Of a stretch of 64,000 nucleotides of DNA, positions 53,036 to 62,255 are shown in pieces. Every line of letters begins with the position of its first letter. Position 1 is the stretch's first letter. The notes below the pieces were generated by a model. The model was not told the origin of the DNA. It worked only from the letters and a program-made list of their open reading frames with translations, and ran no database searches. A program made the position numbers and the translations under genes. Origin of the DNA: Sphingomonas sp. DG1-23 (GTDB lineage Bacteria > Pseudomonadota > Alphaproteobacteria > Sphingomonadales > Sphingomonadaceae); NCBI RefSeq assembly GCF_030730875.1, contig NZ_JAVAMA010000006.1, forward strand, positions 232,845 to 296,844. The letters are read 5' to 3'.

Positions 53036-53809
53036 ATGATTCCTGGCGTGCGCGCGCTGGTGGCGATGGCGGCATGGGCGCTGGTTGCGGCTATGCCGGC
53101 CAGCGCCGATCCGCGCGCGGCGGCGAACCGGCCTGCGATCCCGCAGCTCAAGCCCGGCAAGTCGATCTGGTTCGAGACGCCCGAGATGGTGAAGGCGAGC
53201 ACGAGTGCGAATGCGCCGGTGCGGGTGGTCGTCGCGATCCGGCAGCAACAGGCTTTGGTCTATCGCGGCGATCGGCTGGCCGGAGTCACGACGGTCTCGA
53301 CCGGCTCGCCGGGCTTTGAGACGCCGCTGGGCGAATTCACCATTCTCGAGAAGAAGGTGTTTCATCGCTCCAATCTCTACAGCAACGCGCCGATGCCCTA
53401 TATGCAGCGGCTCACCTGGGGCGGCGTTGCGCTCCATGCCGGCGTGCTGCCGGGCTATCCCGCCTCGCACGGCTGCATCCGCCTTCCCAAGGCATTTGCC
53501 CGCCAGCTCTTCGATCTGACCGCGATGGGCGGGACCGTCCTGGTGGTCGATGATATCGCCGACGCACCGCTCTATCTGCCGCTCGAGCCAGTGCTGATGG
53601 CGGATACGCGCAGCTTGCGCACCTCGGTCACCAGCTACACGCCGCCGGCGCCCCTGCTCGCGGCCGAGACGCACAATCTGGGCGGGGGCGCCTGGGAGGT
53701 GCTGACGATGGGCGGCGATTCGCCTGCCGGCCAGTCGCGCCCGCGACCGGTCTCGTGGACCACCGGGGCCGAAGCGGCCGCGCCGCGGGCGGCACGCGGC
53801 TCGCGCTGA
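53036..53809 (+). CDS. L,D-transpeptidase (YkuD family)
   Basis: The 257-residue protein has a signal peptide ending PASA (residue about 24). The YkuD domain has VRVVVAIRQQQALVYRGDRL, VSTGSPGFETPLGEFTILEK and the catalytic HAGVLPGYPASHGCIRLP with the cysteine near residue 147. The C-terminal 60 residues are Pro/Ala-rich and probably disordered. It acts on peptidoglycan in the periplasm, either cross-linking or anchoring proteins. GAGGAA precedes the ATG. It is the third YkuD protein in the window. Confidence 0.92.
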   Translation: MIPGVRALVAMAAWALVAAMPASADPRAAANRPAIPQLKPGKSIWFETPEMVKASTSANAPVRVVVAIRQQQALVYRGDRLAGVTTVSTGSPGFETPLGEFTILEKKVFHRSNLYSNAPMPYMQRLTWGGVALHAGVLPGYPASHGCIRLPKAFARQLFDLTAMGGTVLVVDDIADAPLYLPLEPVLMADTRSLRTSVTSYTPPAPLLAAETHNLGGGAWEVLTMGGDSPAGQSRPRPVSWTTGAEAAAPRAARGSR

Positions 53810-53859
53810 AGCGGCAAAACCTTCTGCAATCCGTCATAGTCGTGCGCTAGACGGACGGC

Positions 53860-54492
53860 ATGAGCGGAATCCCCTTTGCCGAGGCCGTGCCGGCGCTGAT
53901 CGAAATCGGGCGGCGGCTCGATGCGCGCGGCTGGGCGCCGGCGACGTCGGGCAATTACTCGGCGCGACTCGACGAGGGCAGTTTCGCGATCACCGTCTCG
54001 GGAACCCATAAGGGGCGATTGAACCCCGGCGGCATTATGCGCATCGATGCGAAGGGGCAGGCGCTGACCCCGGGCAAGCCCTCCGCTGAGACCGCACTGC
54101 ATCTGGCGCTCTACCGGATGTTTCCGGGCGCCGGGGCGGTGCTGCACGGCCATTCGCCGCAAGCGGTGGGGCTCAGCCGCGCCGCGCGCGAGGCGGGCGA
54201 ATGGGTGTTTCGCGGGCACGAGATGCTCAAGGCGTTCCCCGGCGTGGCCTCGCACGAAGGCGAGATACGGCTGCCGATGGTCGACAACAGCCAGGACATG
54301 GCCGAGATCGAGGCGGCGGTGCGGCCCGCACTGACCGCGCCGGGCGCGGCACCGGCCTATCTGATCCGCAGCCACGGCCTTTATGCATGGGGCAAAGATC
54401 TCGACGAAGCCGAACGCGTGCTCGAGGCGACCGAGTGGCTGATCGCCGCCGAACTCGCCGAGCAGAATTTCAGAAGGGCATTGGCGCGATGA
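53860..54492 (+). CDS. mtnB: Methylthioribulose-1-phosphate dehydratase
   Basis: The 210-residue class II aldolase-like enzyme dehydrates 5-methylthioribulose-1-phosphate in methionine salvage. Visible motifs are [28 protein letters not shown] and the zinc ligands in [11 protein letters not shown] and [12 protein letters not shown]. It is the first gene of the mtnBDCA operon and overlaps mtnD by ATGA (54489-54492). Confidence 0.95.
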   Translation: MSGIPFAEAVPALIEIGRRLDARGWAPATSGNYSARLDEGSFAITVSGTHKGRLNPGGIMRIDAKGQALTPGKPSAETALHLALYRMFPGAGAVLHGHSPQAVGLSRAAREAGEWVFRGHEMLKAFPGVASHEGEIRLPMVDNSQDMAEIEAAVRPALTAPGAAPAYLIRSHGLYAWGKDLDEAERVLEATEWLIAAELAEQNFRRALAR

Positions 54493-55028
54493 CGCAGCTC
54501 AGCACTTACACGCTCGAGGGGGACCGCGTGCGCGCGACCGAGGATCCGGTGCGGATCGCGGAAGAGTTGGCGGCGATCGGCGTGCGTTTCGAACAATGGC
54601 CAACGCGGGCGCTGCCGGCAGATGCCGATCAGCAGGCGGTGCTCGATGCGTTCGCGCCCGAAATAGAGCGGCTCAAGGCCGAGAATGGCTATCGTTCGGT
54701 CGATGTGATCCGGATGACGCAGGACCATCCCGAGCGCGAGGCCCTCCGGACCAAATTTCTCGCCGAGCATCGCCATTCGGAGGACGAGGTGCGGTTCTTC
54801 GTCGAGGGTGAAGGACTGTTCACGCTGCGCAGCGACGACGGCGTCCACGCGGTGCTCTGCCAAACCGGCGACCTGATCTCGGTGCCTGCGGGAATGCGGC
54901 ACTGGTTCGATATGGGGCCCAGCCCGCGTTTCACGGCGATCCGGCTGTTCGTCGACCCGGCGGGTTGGGTGGCGAACTTCACCGGCGACGCGATCGCCGA
55001 TCGCTTTCCGCGGCACCAGCCGGCGTGA
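54489..55028 (+). CDS. mtnD: Acireductone dioxygenase
   Basis: The 179-residue cupin oxidises acireductone to 4-methylthio-2-oxobutanoate and formate when it carries iron. The metal site is visible in [20 protein letters not shown] (two His and a Glu) with the third His in [11 protein letters not shown]. The C-terminus [19 protein letters not shown] is typical. It lies between mtnB and mtnC with almost no gaps. Confidence 0.96.
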   Translation: MTQLSTYTLEGDRVRATEDPVRIAEELAAIGVRFEQWPTRALPADADQQAVLDAFAPEIERLKAENGYRSVDVIRMTQDHPEREALRTKFLAEHRHSEDEVRFFVEGEGLFTLRSDDGVHAVLCQTGDLISVPAGMRHWFDMGPSPRFTAIRLFVDPAGWVANFTGDAIADRFPRHQPA

Positions 55029-55030
55029 GA

Positions 55031-55663
55031 ATGGTGGGCGAGCCTCAGGCCATTCTGCTCGACATCGAAGGGACGACGAGCAGCATCGCCTTCGTCGCGG
55101 AGGTGCTGTTTCCCTATGCCCGGGCGCATCTGCGCGATTTCGTCGCCACGCATGGCGAGGCGGTCGCGCCGATCCTCGCCGAAGTCCCCGGCGACGATCC
55201 GGTTGCGACTCTGCTCGAATGGAGCGACGAGGACCGCAAGACGACGCCGCTCAAGACGCTGCAGGGAATGATCTGGGCGCAGGGCTATGCCGATGGGACG
55301 CTCAAGGGTCATGTCTATCCCGATACGCCCAAAGCGCTCCGACGCTGGCGGGGGGCGGGGATCCCGGTGCACATCTATTCCTCGGGTTCGGTCGCGGCGC
55401 AGAAATTGCTGTTCCGAAATTCGGTGGCAGGCGACCTCACGCCTTTGCTTTCGGGCTATTTCGACACGACCAGCGGGCCGAAGCGCGAGGCCGATTCCTA
55501 TGTGCGGATCGCCGGGGCGCTGGGGCTGCCAACTGCGGCGATGCTGTTCGTCTCCGACGTGCAGGCGGAAGTCGATGCCGCGCGCGCGGCCGGGATGCAG
55601 GCGCTGCTGATAGCGCGCGAGGGCGGCGGTGAGGTGCGCAGCTTCGCCGAAGTGCTCGCATGA
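55031..55663 (+). CDS. mtnC: Enolase-phosphatase E1
   Basis: The 210-residue HAD phosphatase both enolises and dephosphorylates 2,3-diketo-5-methylthiopentyl-1-phosphate. The nucleophile is in [15 protein letters not shown]. Other motifs are [26 protein letters not shown] and [14 protein letters not shown]. The ATG at 55031 has no clear ribosome-binding site; a GTG at 55025 that overlaps the mtnD stop is an alternative. The end overlaps mtnA by ATGA. Confidence 0.94.
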   Translation: MVGEPQAILLDIEGTTSSIAFVAEVLFPYARAHLRDFVATHGEAVAPILAEVPGDDPVATLLEWSDEDRKTTPLKTLQGMIWAQGYADGTLKGHVYPDTPKALRRWRGAGIPVHIYSSGSVAAQKLLFRNSVAGDLTPLLSGYFDTTSGPKREADSYVRIAGALGLPTAAMLFVSDVQAEVDAARAAGMQALLIAREGGGEVRSFAEVLA

Positions 55664-56703
55664 TCCTCGAAGGCACCCATCATCGTTCGATCTCGCCGAC
55701 GCCCGACGGCAAGGGCGTGCGTATCCTCGACCAGCGCCTGCTGCCGTGGGAGGTGCGCTGGGTCGAGCTGCGGAGCGCCGAGGCCGCGGCAGTGGCGATC
55801 CGTGAGATGTGGACCCGGGGCGCGCCGATGATCGGGGCGACCGCGGCCTATGGCTTCGCGATGGCGCTGGCCATGGACCCGGACGATGCGAGCCTCGCGC
55901 GCAGTCATGACATGCTGCTCGCGACGCGGCCGACTGCGGTCAATCTGCGCTGGGCGCTCGACCAGGTGCGTGCGGCGGTGGCGGAATTGCCCCAGGGCGA
56001 GCGTGCCGAGGCGGCGTTCGCGCGCGCCGACGCCTTATGCGACGAGGATGCCGGACTGTGTCGCGCGATCGGCGAGCAGGGCCTGGCGCTGCTTTGGAAA
56101 TTGCATGCGGCGAATCCCGATCGCCCGCTCAACATCCTCACCCATTGCAATGCCGGCTGGTTGGCGACGGTCGATTACGGCACCGCGACCGCGCCGATCT
56201 ATCTCGCGCACGATGCCGGCATTCCGGTCCATGTCTGGGTCGACGAGACCCGGCCGCGCAACCAGGGCGCGCTGCTCACTGCGTTCGAGCTCGCCAATCA
56301 CGGCGTGCCCCACACGGTGATCGCCGACAATGCCGGCGGATTGCTGATGATGCAGGGCAAGGTCGACGCTGTGATCGTCGGCACCGATCGCGTGACTGCG
56401 AACGGCGATGTCTGCAACAAGATCGGCACCTATCTGAAAGCGCTGGCCGCGGCCGACAATGGCGTGCCTTTCTATGTCGCGCTGCCGTATACGACCTTCG
56501 ACCCCGCGACGCCGACCGGCGCCGATGTGCCGATCGAGGAGCGCGCACCCGAGGAACTGACGCGGCTGACCGGGCCGGCCGCAGGCGGTATCGCGACCGT
56601 CAAGGTCACCGATTCGCCTGCTGCCAACCCGGCCTTCGACGTCACGCCTGCCCGGCTGGTGACCGGGTACATCACCGAGCGCGGGGTGCTCGACCGGGTC
56701 TAG
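55660..56703 (+). CDS. mtnA: S-methyl-5-thioribose-1-phosphate isomerase
   Basis: The 347-residue isomerase makes methylthioribulose-1-phosphate, the substrate of MtnB. Its motifs include [19 protein letters not shown], the catalytic cysteine in [37 protein letters not shown] and the aspartate in [20 protein letters not shown]. The stop codon shares CTAG with the converging gene on the minus strand. MtnP or MtnK, which supply its substrate, are not in the window. Confidence 0.96.
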   Translation: MILEGTHHRSISPTPDGKGVRILDQRLLPWEVRWVELRSAEAAAVAIREMWTRGAPMIGATAAYGFAMALAMDPDDASLARSHDMLLATRPTAVNLRWALDQVRAAVAELPQGERAEAAFARADALCDEDAGLCRAIGEQGLALLWKLHAANPDRPLNILTHCNAGWLATVDYGTATAPIYLAHDAGIPVHVWVDETRPRNQGALLTAFELANHGVPHTVIADNAGGLLMMQGKVDAVIVGTDRVTANGDVCNKIGTYLKALAAADNGVPFYVALPYTTFDPATPTGADVPIEERAPEELTRLTGPAAGGIATVKVTDSPAANPAFDVTPARLVTGYITERGVLDRV

Positions 56704-57371
56704 TTGTTCCTGGTCTCGACGGTCGTTGTCGTCGTGGTGCGTGGCGCCGTGCTGGTCGCCGGTTTGCGGGTGCGCTTCACGACGGTCTTCTTGCGCGAAT
56801 AGGAGCGCGCGGCCGGGGCACTCGTCGTCGTGGTGATCGTCGTGCTCGATTCCTTGGCGGCGGCAGCTTCGGCCGCGGCCAGCGTGGCGGCCTGTTGCGC
56901 GGCCTGCGCCTGCTGGCTCGCAGCGGCAGCCTGGGTCTGGGCCTGCGCCGCCGCGGTCTCGGCAGCGGCGCGCTGCTCGCGCTCGGCAGCGGCTTCCTGC
57001 GCCGCGGCGCTCGCCGCAGCCTCGGCCGCGAGGCGCTGCTCGCGTTCGTTCGACGCCTGCGCGGTCTTGTTGCGCTCGGCTTCCTCGAGCGCCTGATCGG
57101 CGAGGCCCGAAGCGCGGCGCGCCTCATTGATCGTCGAATCGCGATGGTCGCGCGCCAGCTGATCGCGCGCCACGCGCAGCGATTCCTGCGCCCGCGCCAT
57201 GGATTCGGAGGCATAGGTCGACGCACCGGCCTTCTCGGCCGCATCGACCTTGGCGGTGGCCTCAGCGACGGCGGTGCGGGCGCGGTCGATCCGACTCTGC
57301 GCCAATGTCGGGGTGGCTGCCAGCAGCGCCGCGATGCCGGCGCCCTGCATGATCATCTTGATGTTTCGCAT
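56700..57371 (-). CDS. Secreted Ala/Glu-rich coiled-coil protein (DUF4398-like)
   Basis: The 223-residue protein has a signal peptide ending TLAQ (residue about 25). Residues 30-100 resemble DUF4398 (SESMARAQESLRVARDQLAR and EARRASGLADQALEEAERNK). A long Ala/Gln/Glu coiled coil follows, then a Thr-rich and basic tail (SRKKTVVKRTRKPATST). Such proteins are periplasmic or envelope-linked; the role is not known. GAGGAG precedes the ATG. Its stop overlaps the mtnA stop. Confidence 0.8.
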   Translation of the reverse strand: MRNIKMIMQGAGIAALLAATPTLAQSRIDRARTAVAEATAKVDAAEKAGASTYASESMARAQESLRVARDQLARDHRDSTINEARRASGLADQALEEAERNKTAQASNEREQRLAAEAAASAAAQEAAAEREQRAAAETAAAQAQTQAAAASQQAQAAQQAATLAAAEAAAAKESSTTITTTTSAPAARSYSRKKTVVKRTRKPATSTAPRTTTTTTVETRNN

Positions 57372-57450
57372 TTTGCAACTCCTCGTTGCCCCGGCCGGCG
57401 AACGGGCGCGGGTGGCAAGGGTTGCTCCGACGACGACGAACCGGTGCTGG

Positions 57451-58605
57451 CTACCGACCAAGCGTGTCGCGGGCTGCGGCGATGCGTGCAATCGCTGCGT
57501 CGAGCGTCGCGTCTTCCTTGACGAAGCAGAAGCGGACGACGTGGGTCACCGCCGCCTCGGCATAGAAAGCCGATACCGGGATCGCGACCACGCCTGCGTC
57601 GATCAGCCGACCGCAAAAGCTGACGTCGTCGAGATCGATTCCCGACGCGGCGAGGTCGACCGAGAGGAAATAGGTCGCCGCGCTCGGCAGCACCGCCAGC
57701 CCGGCCGAAGCGAGGCCGGCGGCGAGCCGATCGCGGCCATGCTGGAAGCGATGACGCGCTTCCTGCACCCACCAGTCCTGCGTCGCGAGGCCCTCGGCCA
57801 CCGCCCATTGCAGATTGGGCGGGGTGGTGAAGGTGAGGAACTGATGGGCGCGGGCGAGCACGCGGGCGAGCGGCGGCGCGGCGCACATCCAGCCGACCTT
57901 GAAACCGGTCAGCGCGAAGACCTTGCCTGCGCTGCCGATCTTGACCGTGCGTGCGCGCATGCCGGGGAAGCCGATCAGCGGCAGATGGCGCGCGCCGTCG
58001 AAGGTGACGTGCTCCCAGACCTCGTCGCACACCGCGACGAGATCGTGCGCGACGCAGAATGCCGCCACTGCGGCCAACTCCTCGGCGCTGCACATCGTCG
58101 CGGCGGGATTGAGCGGATTGTTGAGCACCAGCACGCGCGTCCGCGGCGTAACCGCCGCTTCGAGCGCTGCGGCGTCGATCCGCCAATGCGGCGGTTCGAG
58201 CCGGACGAAGCGCGGCACGCCGCCGGCCTGGCGGACCAAAGGCACATACGCGTCGTAGAGCGGCTGGAAGAGCAGGACCTCGTCGCCGGGCTCGATCAAT
58301 GCGAACAGTGTCGCGGCGAGCGCTTCTGTGGCGCCCGAAGTGACGATCACTTCTTCTGACGCGAGGTCGAGCCCCTGATGGCGAGCATAATGGTCGGCGA
58401 CAGCATGGCGCAGCTCGGGCAACCCCGCCATCGGCGGATATTGGTTCGATTTCTCGAGCATGGCGCGCGCCGCGGCTTCGAGGACCGCTTCGGGGCCGCG
58501 CCCGTCGGCAAAACCTTGGCCGAGGTTGATCGCGCCGGTCTCGCGCGCCCGCGCCGACATCGCCTCGAAGATCGTCGTGCCCATCTGCGCATAAAGCGGG
58601 TTCAT
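57451..58605 (-). CDS. Class I/II aminotransferase, probable methionine (KMTB) aminotransferase
   Basis: The 384-residue PLP enzyme resembles YbdL/MtnE-type transaminases. Motifs are ETGAINLGQGFADGRGPEAV, the asparagine in LVLNNPLNPAATMCS, the aspartate in DLVAVCDEVWEHV and the PLP lysine in SAGKVFALTGFKVGW. In methionine salvage it would convert 4-methylthio-2-oxobutanoate, the MtnD product, to methionine; its location next to mtnBDCA supports this. A start at 58605 matches the usual N-terminus MNPLYAQMGTTIFEAM; an upstream in-frame extension exists. Confidence 0.88.
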   Translation of the reverse strand: MNPLYAQMGTTIFEAMSARARETGAINLGQGFADGRGPEAVLEAAARAMLEKSNQYPPMAGLPELRHAVADHYARHQGLDLASEEVIVTSGATEALAATLFALIEPGDEVLLFQPLYDAYVPLVRQAGGVPRFVRLEPPHWRIDAAALEAAVTPRTRVLVLNNPLNPAATMCSAEELAAVAAFCVAHDLVAVCDEVWEHVTFDGARHLPLIGFPGMRARTVKIGSAGKVFALTGFKVGWMCAAPPLARVLARAHQFLTFTTPPNLQWAVAEGLATQDWWVQEARHRFQHGRDRLAAGLASAGLAVLPSAATYFLSVDLAASGIDLDDVSFCGRLIDAGVVAIPVSAFYAEAAVTHVVRFCFVKEDATLDAAIARIAAARDTLGR

Positions 58606-58636
58606 GCCCGGCTTGTGACGGCTTGCAACCAACCAC

Positions 58637-58661
58637 GCAACCGCCGCATTAGCAGGTCGTT
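58637..58661 (+). promoter_or_regulatory. Possible EcfG-type stress promoter
   Basis: GCAAC (58637-58641) and CGTT (58658-58661) are 16 bp apart, one mismatch from the alphaproteobacterial EcfG consensus GGAAC-N16/17-CGTT. It lies 29 bp before a small membrane protein gene. The match is suggestive only. Confidence 0.35.
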
Positions 58662-58689
58662 GAAGCATGGCGCATCAGTAAGGAAGACC

Positions 58690-58932
58690 ATGAGCAAGAA
58701 GCCGCCCGTACCCGCCGAGAACCAGTCTCCCTATCCGATCGAGGAGCCGCCGCACGATCATAGCCAGGACAATGAGACCTTGGCGGTGGTGCGCGAAATC
58801 GCTGCGGCGAAGCAGCGCCGCGCCGGCCCGAACGCGCGCCAGCTCGGCATCGGTGCCGCAGTCGGCATCGGTTCGGCGGCGATCGTCGCGGGGCTGCTGT
58901 TCTGGCGCGGCAACCGCAAGGACGGCAAATAA
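58690..58932 (+). CDS. Small single-pass membrane protein of unknown function
   Basis: The 80-residue protein has a Pro-rich hydrophilic start (residues 1-25), an Arg/Lys patch (AAAKQRRAGPNARQ) and one C-terminal membrane helix (LGIGAAVGIGSAAIVAGLLF) followed by a basic tail. This looks like a tail-anchored protein with its N-terminus in the cytoplasm. AAGGAAG is a good ribosome-binding site. The possible EcfG promoter upstream would make it a general-stress protein; that is inference. Confidence 0.75.
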   Translation: MSKKPPVPAENQSPYPIEEPPHDHSQDNETLAVVREIAAAKQRRAGPNARQLGIGAAVGIGSAAIVAGLLFWRGNRKDGK

Positions 58933-59058
58933 TTCCAGCGTCGGCGGGAGTCACCCGCCGACATATTTTTTCGCGAAACGACCTCGCCACGCAGCTTTCG
59001 TTCTGTTAGGGCGCGCGACATGCTTCGAAAACCGCGAACTACCCCGCGAATTAACAAA

Positions 59059-59148
59059 CGCGCCTGAACCACAGGCGCGCGCGAAGCATCGCTTTGCTTC
59101 GAAGCAACGGGAATGCGCTGGCATTCCGAACCATTCACCACCAATGAA
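59059..59148 (+). promoter_or_regulatory. Structured leader of asd: three or four consecutive hairpins
   Basis: Three perfect stems follow one another in the untranslated leader: CGCGCCTG/CAGGCGCG (59059-59079, 5-nt loop), CGAAGC/GCTTCG (59082-59101, 8-nt loop) and GGAATGC/GCATTCC (59110-59127, 4-nt loop). A weaker TTCA/TGAA pair follows at 59134-59148. The last stem ends 42 nt before the start codon. A cis-regulatory RNA is possible. Confidence 0.5.
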
Positions 59149-59190
59149 CCGTCGTCGCCTCAGTGCGGCGATCCTGATGGAAGGACGAAT

Positions 59191-60219
59191 ATGGGCTACC
59201 GGGTCGTGGTCGCTGGCGCCACCGGCAATGTCGGACGCGAAATGCTGAACATCCTCGCCGAGCGGGAATTCCCGATCGACGAGCTCGCCGTGCTCGCCTC
59301 CGCGCGCAGTCAGGGCGACGAGATCGATTTCGGCGAGACCGGCAAGAAGTATAAAGTCCAGAACATCGAGCATTTCGATCCCGCCGGCTGGGACATGGCG
59401 CTGTTCGCGATCGGCTCGGACGGTTCGAAGCTGCACGCGCCGCGCTTCGCCGCCGCGGGCTGCACGGTGATCGACAATGCGTCGCTCTACCGGATGGACC
59501 CGGACGTGCCGTTGATCGTCCCCGAAGTGAATCCCGAGGCGATCGACGGCTACAAGAAGCGCAACATCATCGCGAACCCGAACTGCTCGACCGCCCAGAT
59601 GGTGGTGGCGCTGAAGCCGCTCCACGATGTCGCGAAGATCAAGCGCGTCGTCGTCGCGACCTATCAGTCGGTCTCGGGCGCGGGCAAAGCGGGGATGGAC
59701 GAATTGTTCGAGCAGAGCCGCAACATCTTCGTCGGCGATCAGGCCGAGCCGAAGAAGTTCACCAAGCAGATCGCGTTCAACGTCATCCCGCACATCGACA
59801 GCTTCCTCGAGGACGGTTCGACCAAGGAAGAGTGGAAGATGGTGGTCGAGACCAAGAAGATCCTCGATCCGCGGATCAAGGTGACCGCGACCTGCGTGCG
59901 CGTGCCCGTGTTCGTCGGCCATTCGGAGGCGATCAACCTCGAATTCGAGGACGAGATCTCGGCGGCCAAGGCCAAGGCCATCCTGCGCGAGGCGCCGGGC
60001 GTCATGCTCGTCGACAAGCATGAGGATGGCGGATACGTCACGCCGATCGAATGCGTCGGCGAATATGCGACCTATGTCAGTCGGGTGCGCGAGGATTCGA
60101 CCGTCGACAACGGGTTGAGCCTGTGGTGCGTCAGCGACAATCTCCGCAAGGGCGCGGCGCTCAATGCGGTCCAGATCGCCGAGCTGCTCGGCCGGCGGCA
60201 TCTGAAGAAGGCGGCCTGA
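59191..60219 (+). CDS. asd: Aspartate-semialdehyde dehydrogenase
   Basis: The 342-residue enzyme reduces aspartyl phosphate to aspartate semialdehyde, the branch point to lysine/diaminopimelate, methionine and threonine. The NADP motif is VVVAGATGNVGREML. The catalytic cysteine is in IIANPNCSTAQMVVALKPLH, and TYQSVSGAGKAGMDEL and VPVFVGHSEAINLEFE are conserved. GGAAGGA precedes the ATG. It is the only gene of its transcript, ending at the terminator at 60266. Confidence 0.96.
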   Translation: MGYRVVVAGATGNVGREMLNILAEREFPIDELAVLASARSQGDEIDFGETGKKYKVQNIEHFDPAGWDMALFAIGSDGSKLHAPRFAAAGCTVIDNASLYRMDPDVPLIVPEVNPEAIDGYKKRNIIANPNCSTAQMVVALKPLHDVAKIKRVVVATYQSVSGAGKAGMDELFEQSRNIFVGDQAEPKKFTKQIAFNVIPHIDSFLEDGSTKEEWKMVVETKKILDPRIKVTATCVRVPVFVGHSEAINLEFEDEISAAKAKAILREAPGVMLVDKHEDGGYVTPIECVGEYATYVSRVREDSTVDNGLSLWCVSDNLRKGAALNAVQIAELLGRRHLKKAA

Positions 60220-60226
60220 AGGCGAA

Positions 60227-60372
60227 TTTCCCCTCCCTGCAAGAGAGGGGTTAGGGGTGAGTAGGAAAGGCCGGGGCTCGATGTCCCGGCCTTTTCCTTT
60301 TTGGGGCTAGCGTGAGAGGGCTCGCCTTCGGCTCGCACCCATCCCCGGCCCCTCCCTTACAAGGAGGGGAGA
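60227..60372. repeat. CTCCC/GGGAG repeats flanking the asd terminator, family E
   Basis: The left copy (CCCCTCCCTGCAAGAGAGGGG near 60229) and right copy (CCCCTCCCTTACAAGGAGGGG near 60350) are short hairpins of the same type on both sides of the terminator. GGTTAGGGGTGAG and CACCCATCCCC form weaker inner arms. The core recurs within the GH97 gene at 41606. Confidence 0.65.
60266..60300. terminator. Bidirectional Rho-independent terminator between asd and the chemoreceptor
   Basis: AAAGGCCGGG (60266-60275) and CCCGGCCTTT (60285-60294) form a 10-bp stem followed by TTCCTTTTT. The A-rich left flank also serves the minus-strand gene coming from the right. Confidence 0.85.
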
Positions 60373-60375
60373 AGA

Positions 60376-62160
60376 CTATTGCGCCGTCGTCGGTCCGGCG
60401 ACTTCGAACACGTCCCGACGCGCGGGTCGCGTATCCTGCACGCGGAAGGCGCGGGCGTGCTCGGCGAGGCGATCGACCTGATCCGACAGGTTGCGCGCGG
60501 CGGCCGAGGTCTCCTCGACCATCGCGGCGTTCTGCTGGGTCGAGCGGTCCATCGCGCCGATCGCGGTGCTGATCTCGCCGATCGCCGTCGACTGCGCCGA
60601 ATTGTCGCTCGCGATAGTGGCGAGCAGGCCGTGGACTTCGCCGACCGTGCCGACGATCTCGGACAGAGCCGAATCGACCTTGCCGACCGCGTCGACCGCC
60701 GAAACGATGTCGGTCTGGGTGGCGGTGAGCTGATCGCGGGCCCGGGCGGCCTCTTCCTCGGAGCGCATCGCGAGCGCCGACACCAGATCGGCGACGACTG
60801 CAAAGCCGCGGCCCGCTTCGCCTGCGCGCCCGGCCTCGACCGCGGCGTTCATCGCGAGAACCCGCGTCTGGAAAGCGATCTTGTCGAGACCCTCGATCAC
60901 GCTGTCGATGCCCTTTGCGCCCTCGGCGACCCGGCTCATCGCCTGCACCGCTTCATCGGCGACGGCCCGCCCGCCCGAGACGATCGTGATCGCCCCGTCG
61001 GCACGCTCGACGGTACGGCTCGCGGCAGAGGCTGTCTCGCCGACGCGGCCGTTCATCTGGGTGACCGCGGCGGCGGTCTGTTCGAGGCTCGCGGCCGAGC
61101 TTTCGGTGCGACGGGCGAGGTCTTCGGAAGCGGTGGCGATCTCGGTCGAACCGCTGCGGATCGCGTCGGTGCTCTCGAGCACCGTGCCGACCAGCTGCGA
61201 GAGATTGCCGAGCGCTTCGTTGAAGTTGGTGCGCAGCTCGGCATAGCTGGCAGGGAAACGCGCATCGAGCGTCGCGCCGAGATCGCCCTGCGAGACGCGG
61301 CGAAGCGACTCGTTGAGCACCGTCATCGCGGTCTGGCGCTCGGCGTCGGCGGCGCGGCTGCTCGCCTCGATCTGCTGGCGCGCGACCGCGGCGTCACGGA
61401 AGCTGACCAGCGCCTCGGCCATGCGGCCGATCTCGTCGCGGCGCTCGCGACCGGGGATTTCGGTCTTTGTCGCGCCCTTGGCGAGGTCCTGCATCGCAGC
61501 GTTCATGGTGCCGAGCGGGCGGAACATCGCGCGGCTCATCGCGAAGATCGCCGCGGCGATGACTAGGGTGACGAGAAGCATGCCGATCGCCATCGACCAG
61601 CGCAGCGACGAGACCGCGGCGAGCGCCTCGTCCTTGGGAATGCCGACATAGAGGACGCCGACGACCTTGCCGTCCTTGTCCTTGATCGGATCATAGGCCG
61701 TGAAGAAGGCGCGGCCGAGGATGTCGGCGTCGCCGCGAAAGGGCTTGCCGTCACGCAGCACGGCGTCGTGCGCCGCGCCTGCGGCGAGATTGGTACCCAC
61801 CGCGCGGCTGCCGTCGGGTTTGGTGACGTTGGTGGTGATGCGCTTGTCGCCGCGGAAGATCGTGGCGGTGCCGCCGACCAAAGTCTTCACCAGATCGACC
61901 GGCTGGGTCCAGTCGTTGAGCTTCTTGTCGCCGACATAGAGCGCGTCGCCATCGGCGCGGAATTCGGCGCCGTCGCGGCGCAACACGTCCCATGCGACGC
62001 GCATGTTGGTCTCCTGCCGCTCGGCCGCCTGGCGCTCGGCGTCCACCATGATCGAGCGATCGGCGATGACGAAGACGGTCAGCGCCAATACCAGCAGCGC
62101 GGCGATGGTGAGCGCGGTCGTCTTGGTGGCGAGCGGCAGCGCATTGAACCTGGCGAGCAT
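60376..62160 (-). CDS. Methyl-accepting chemotaxis protein
   Basis: The 594-residue chemoreceptor has two membrane helices (residues about 15-33 and 187-209). The periplasmic domain between them looks like the Cache_3-Cache_2 type (GRAFFTAYDPIKDKDGKVVG and VLYVGIP). A HAMP region (RAMFRPLGTMNAAMQDLAKG) is followed by the signalling coiled coil. Its hairpin tip reads LAMNAAVEAGRAGEAGRGFA. No CheR-binding pentapeptide is visible at the C-terminus. Cache sensors of this kind bind small organic acids, but the ligand is unknown. No other chemotaxis gene is in the window. Confidence 0.93.
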   Translation of the reverse strand: MLARFNALPLATKTTALTIAALLVLALTVFVIADRSIMVDAERQAAERQETNMRVAWDVLRRDGAEFRADGDALYVGDKKLNDWTQPVDLVKTLVGGTATIFRGDKRITTNVTKPDGSRAVGTNLAAGAAHDAVLRDGKPFRGDADILGRAFFTAYDPIKDKDGKVVGVLYVGIPKDEALAAVSSLRWSMAIGMLLVTLVIAAAIFAMSRAMFRPLGTMNAAMQDLAKGATKTEIPGRERRDEIGRMAEALVSFRDAAVARQQIEASSRAADAERQTAMTVLNESLRRVSQGDLGATLDARFPASYAELRTNFNEALGNLSQLVGTVLESTDAIRSGSTEIATASEDLARRTESSAASLEQTAAAVTQMNGRVGETASAASRTVERADGAITIVSGGRAVADEAVQAMSRVAEGAKGIDSVIEGLDKIAFQTRVLAMNAAVEAGRAGEAGRGFAVVADLVSALAMRSEEEAARARDQLTATQTDIVSAVDAVGKVDSALSEIVGTVGEVHGLLATIASDNSAQSTAIGEISTAIGAMDRSTQQNAAMVEETSAAARNLSDQVDRLAEHARAFRVQDTRPARRDVFEVAGPTTAQ

Positions 62161-62255
62161 TCAAATCCTCGAGGGAAGCAGGCGCCGGAAGCGACGCGGG
62201 GTTTGCTTCCTTTATAGAGGATTGCGCGGCGCGAGGGGCCGATCGGCGGGCGAGT

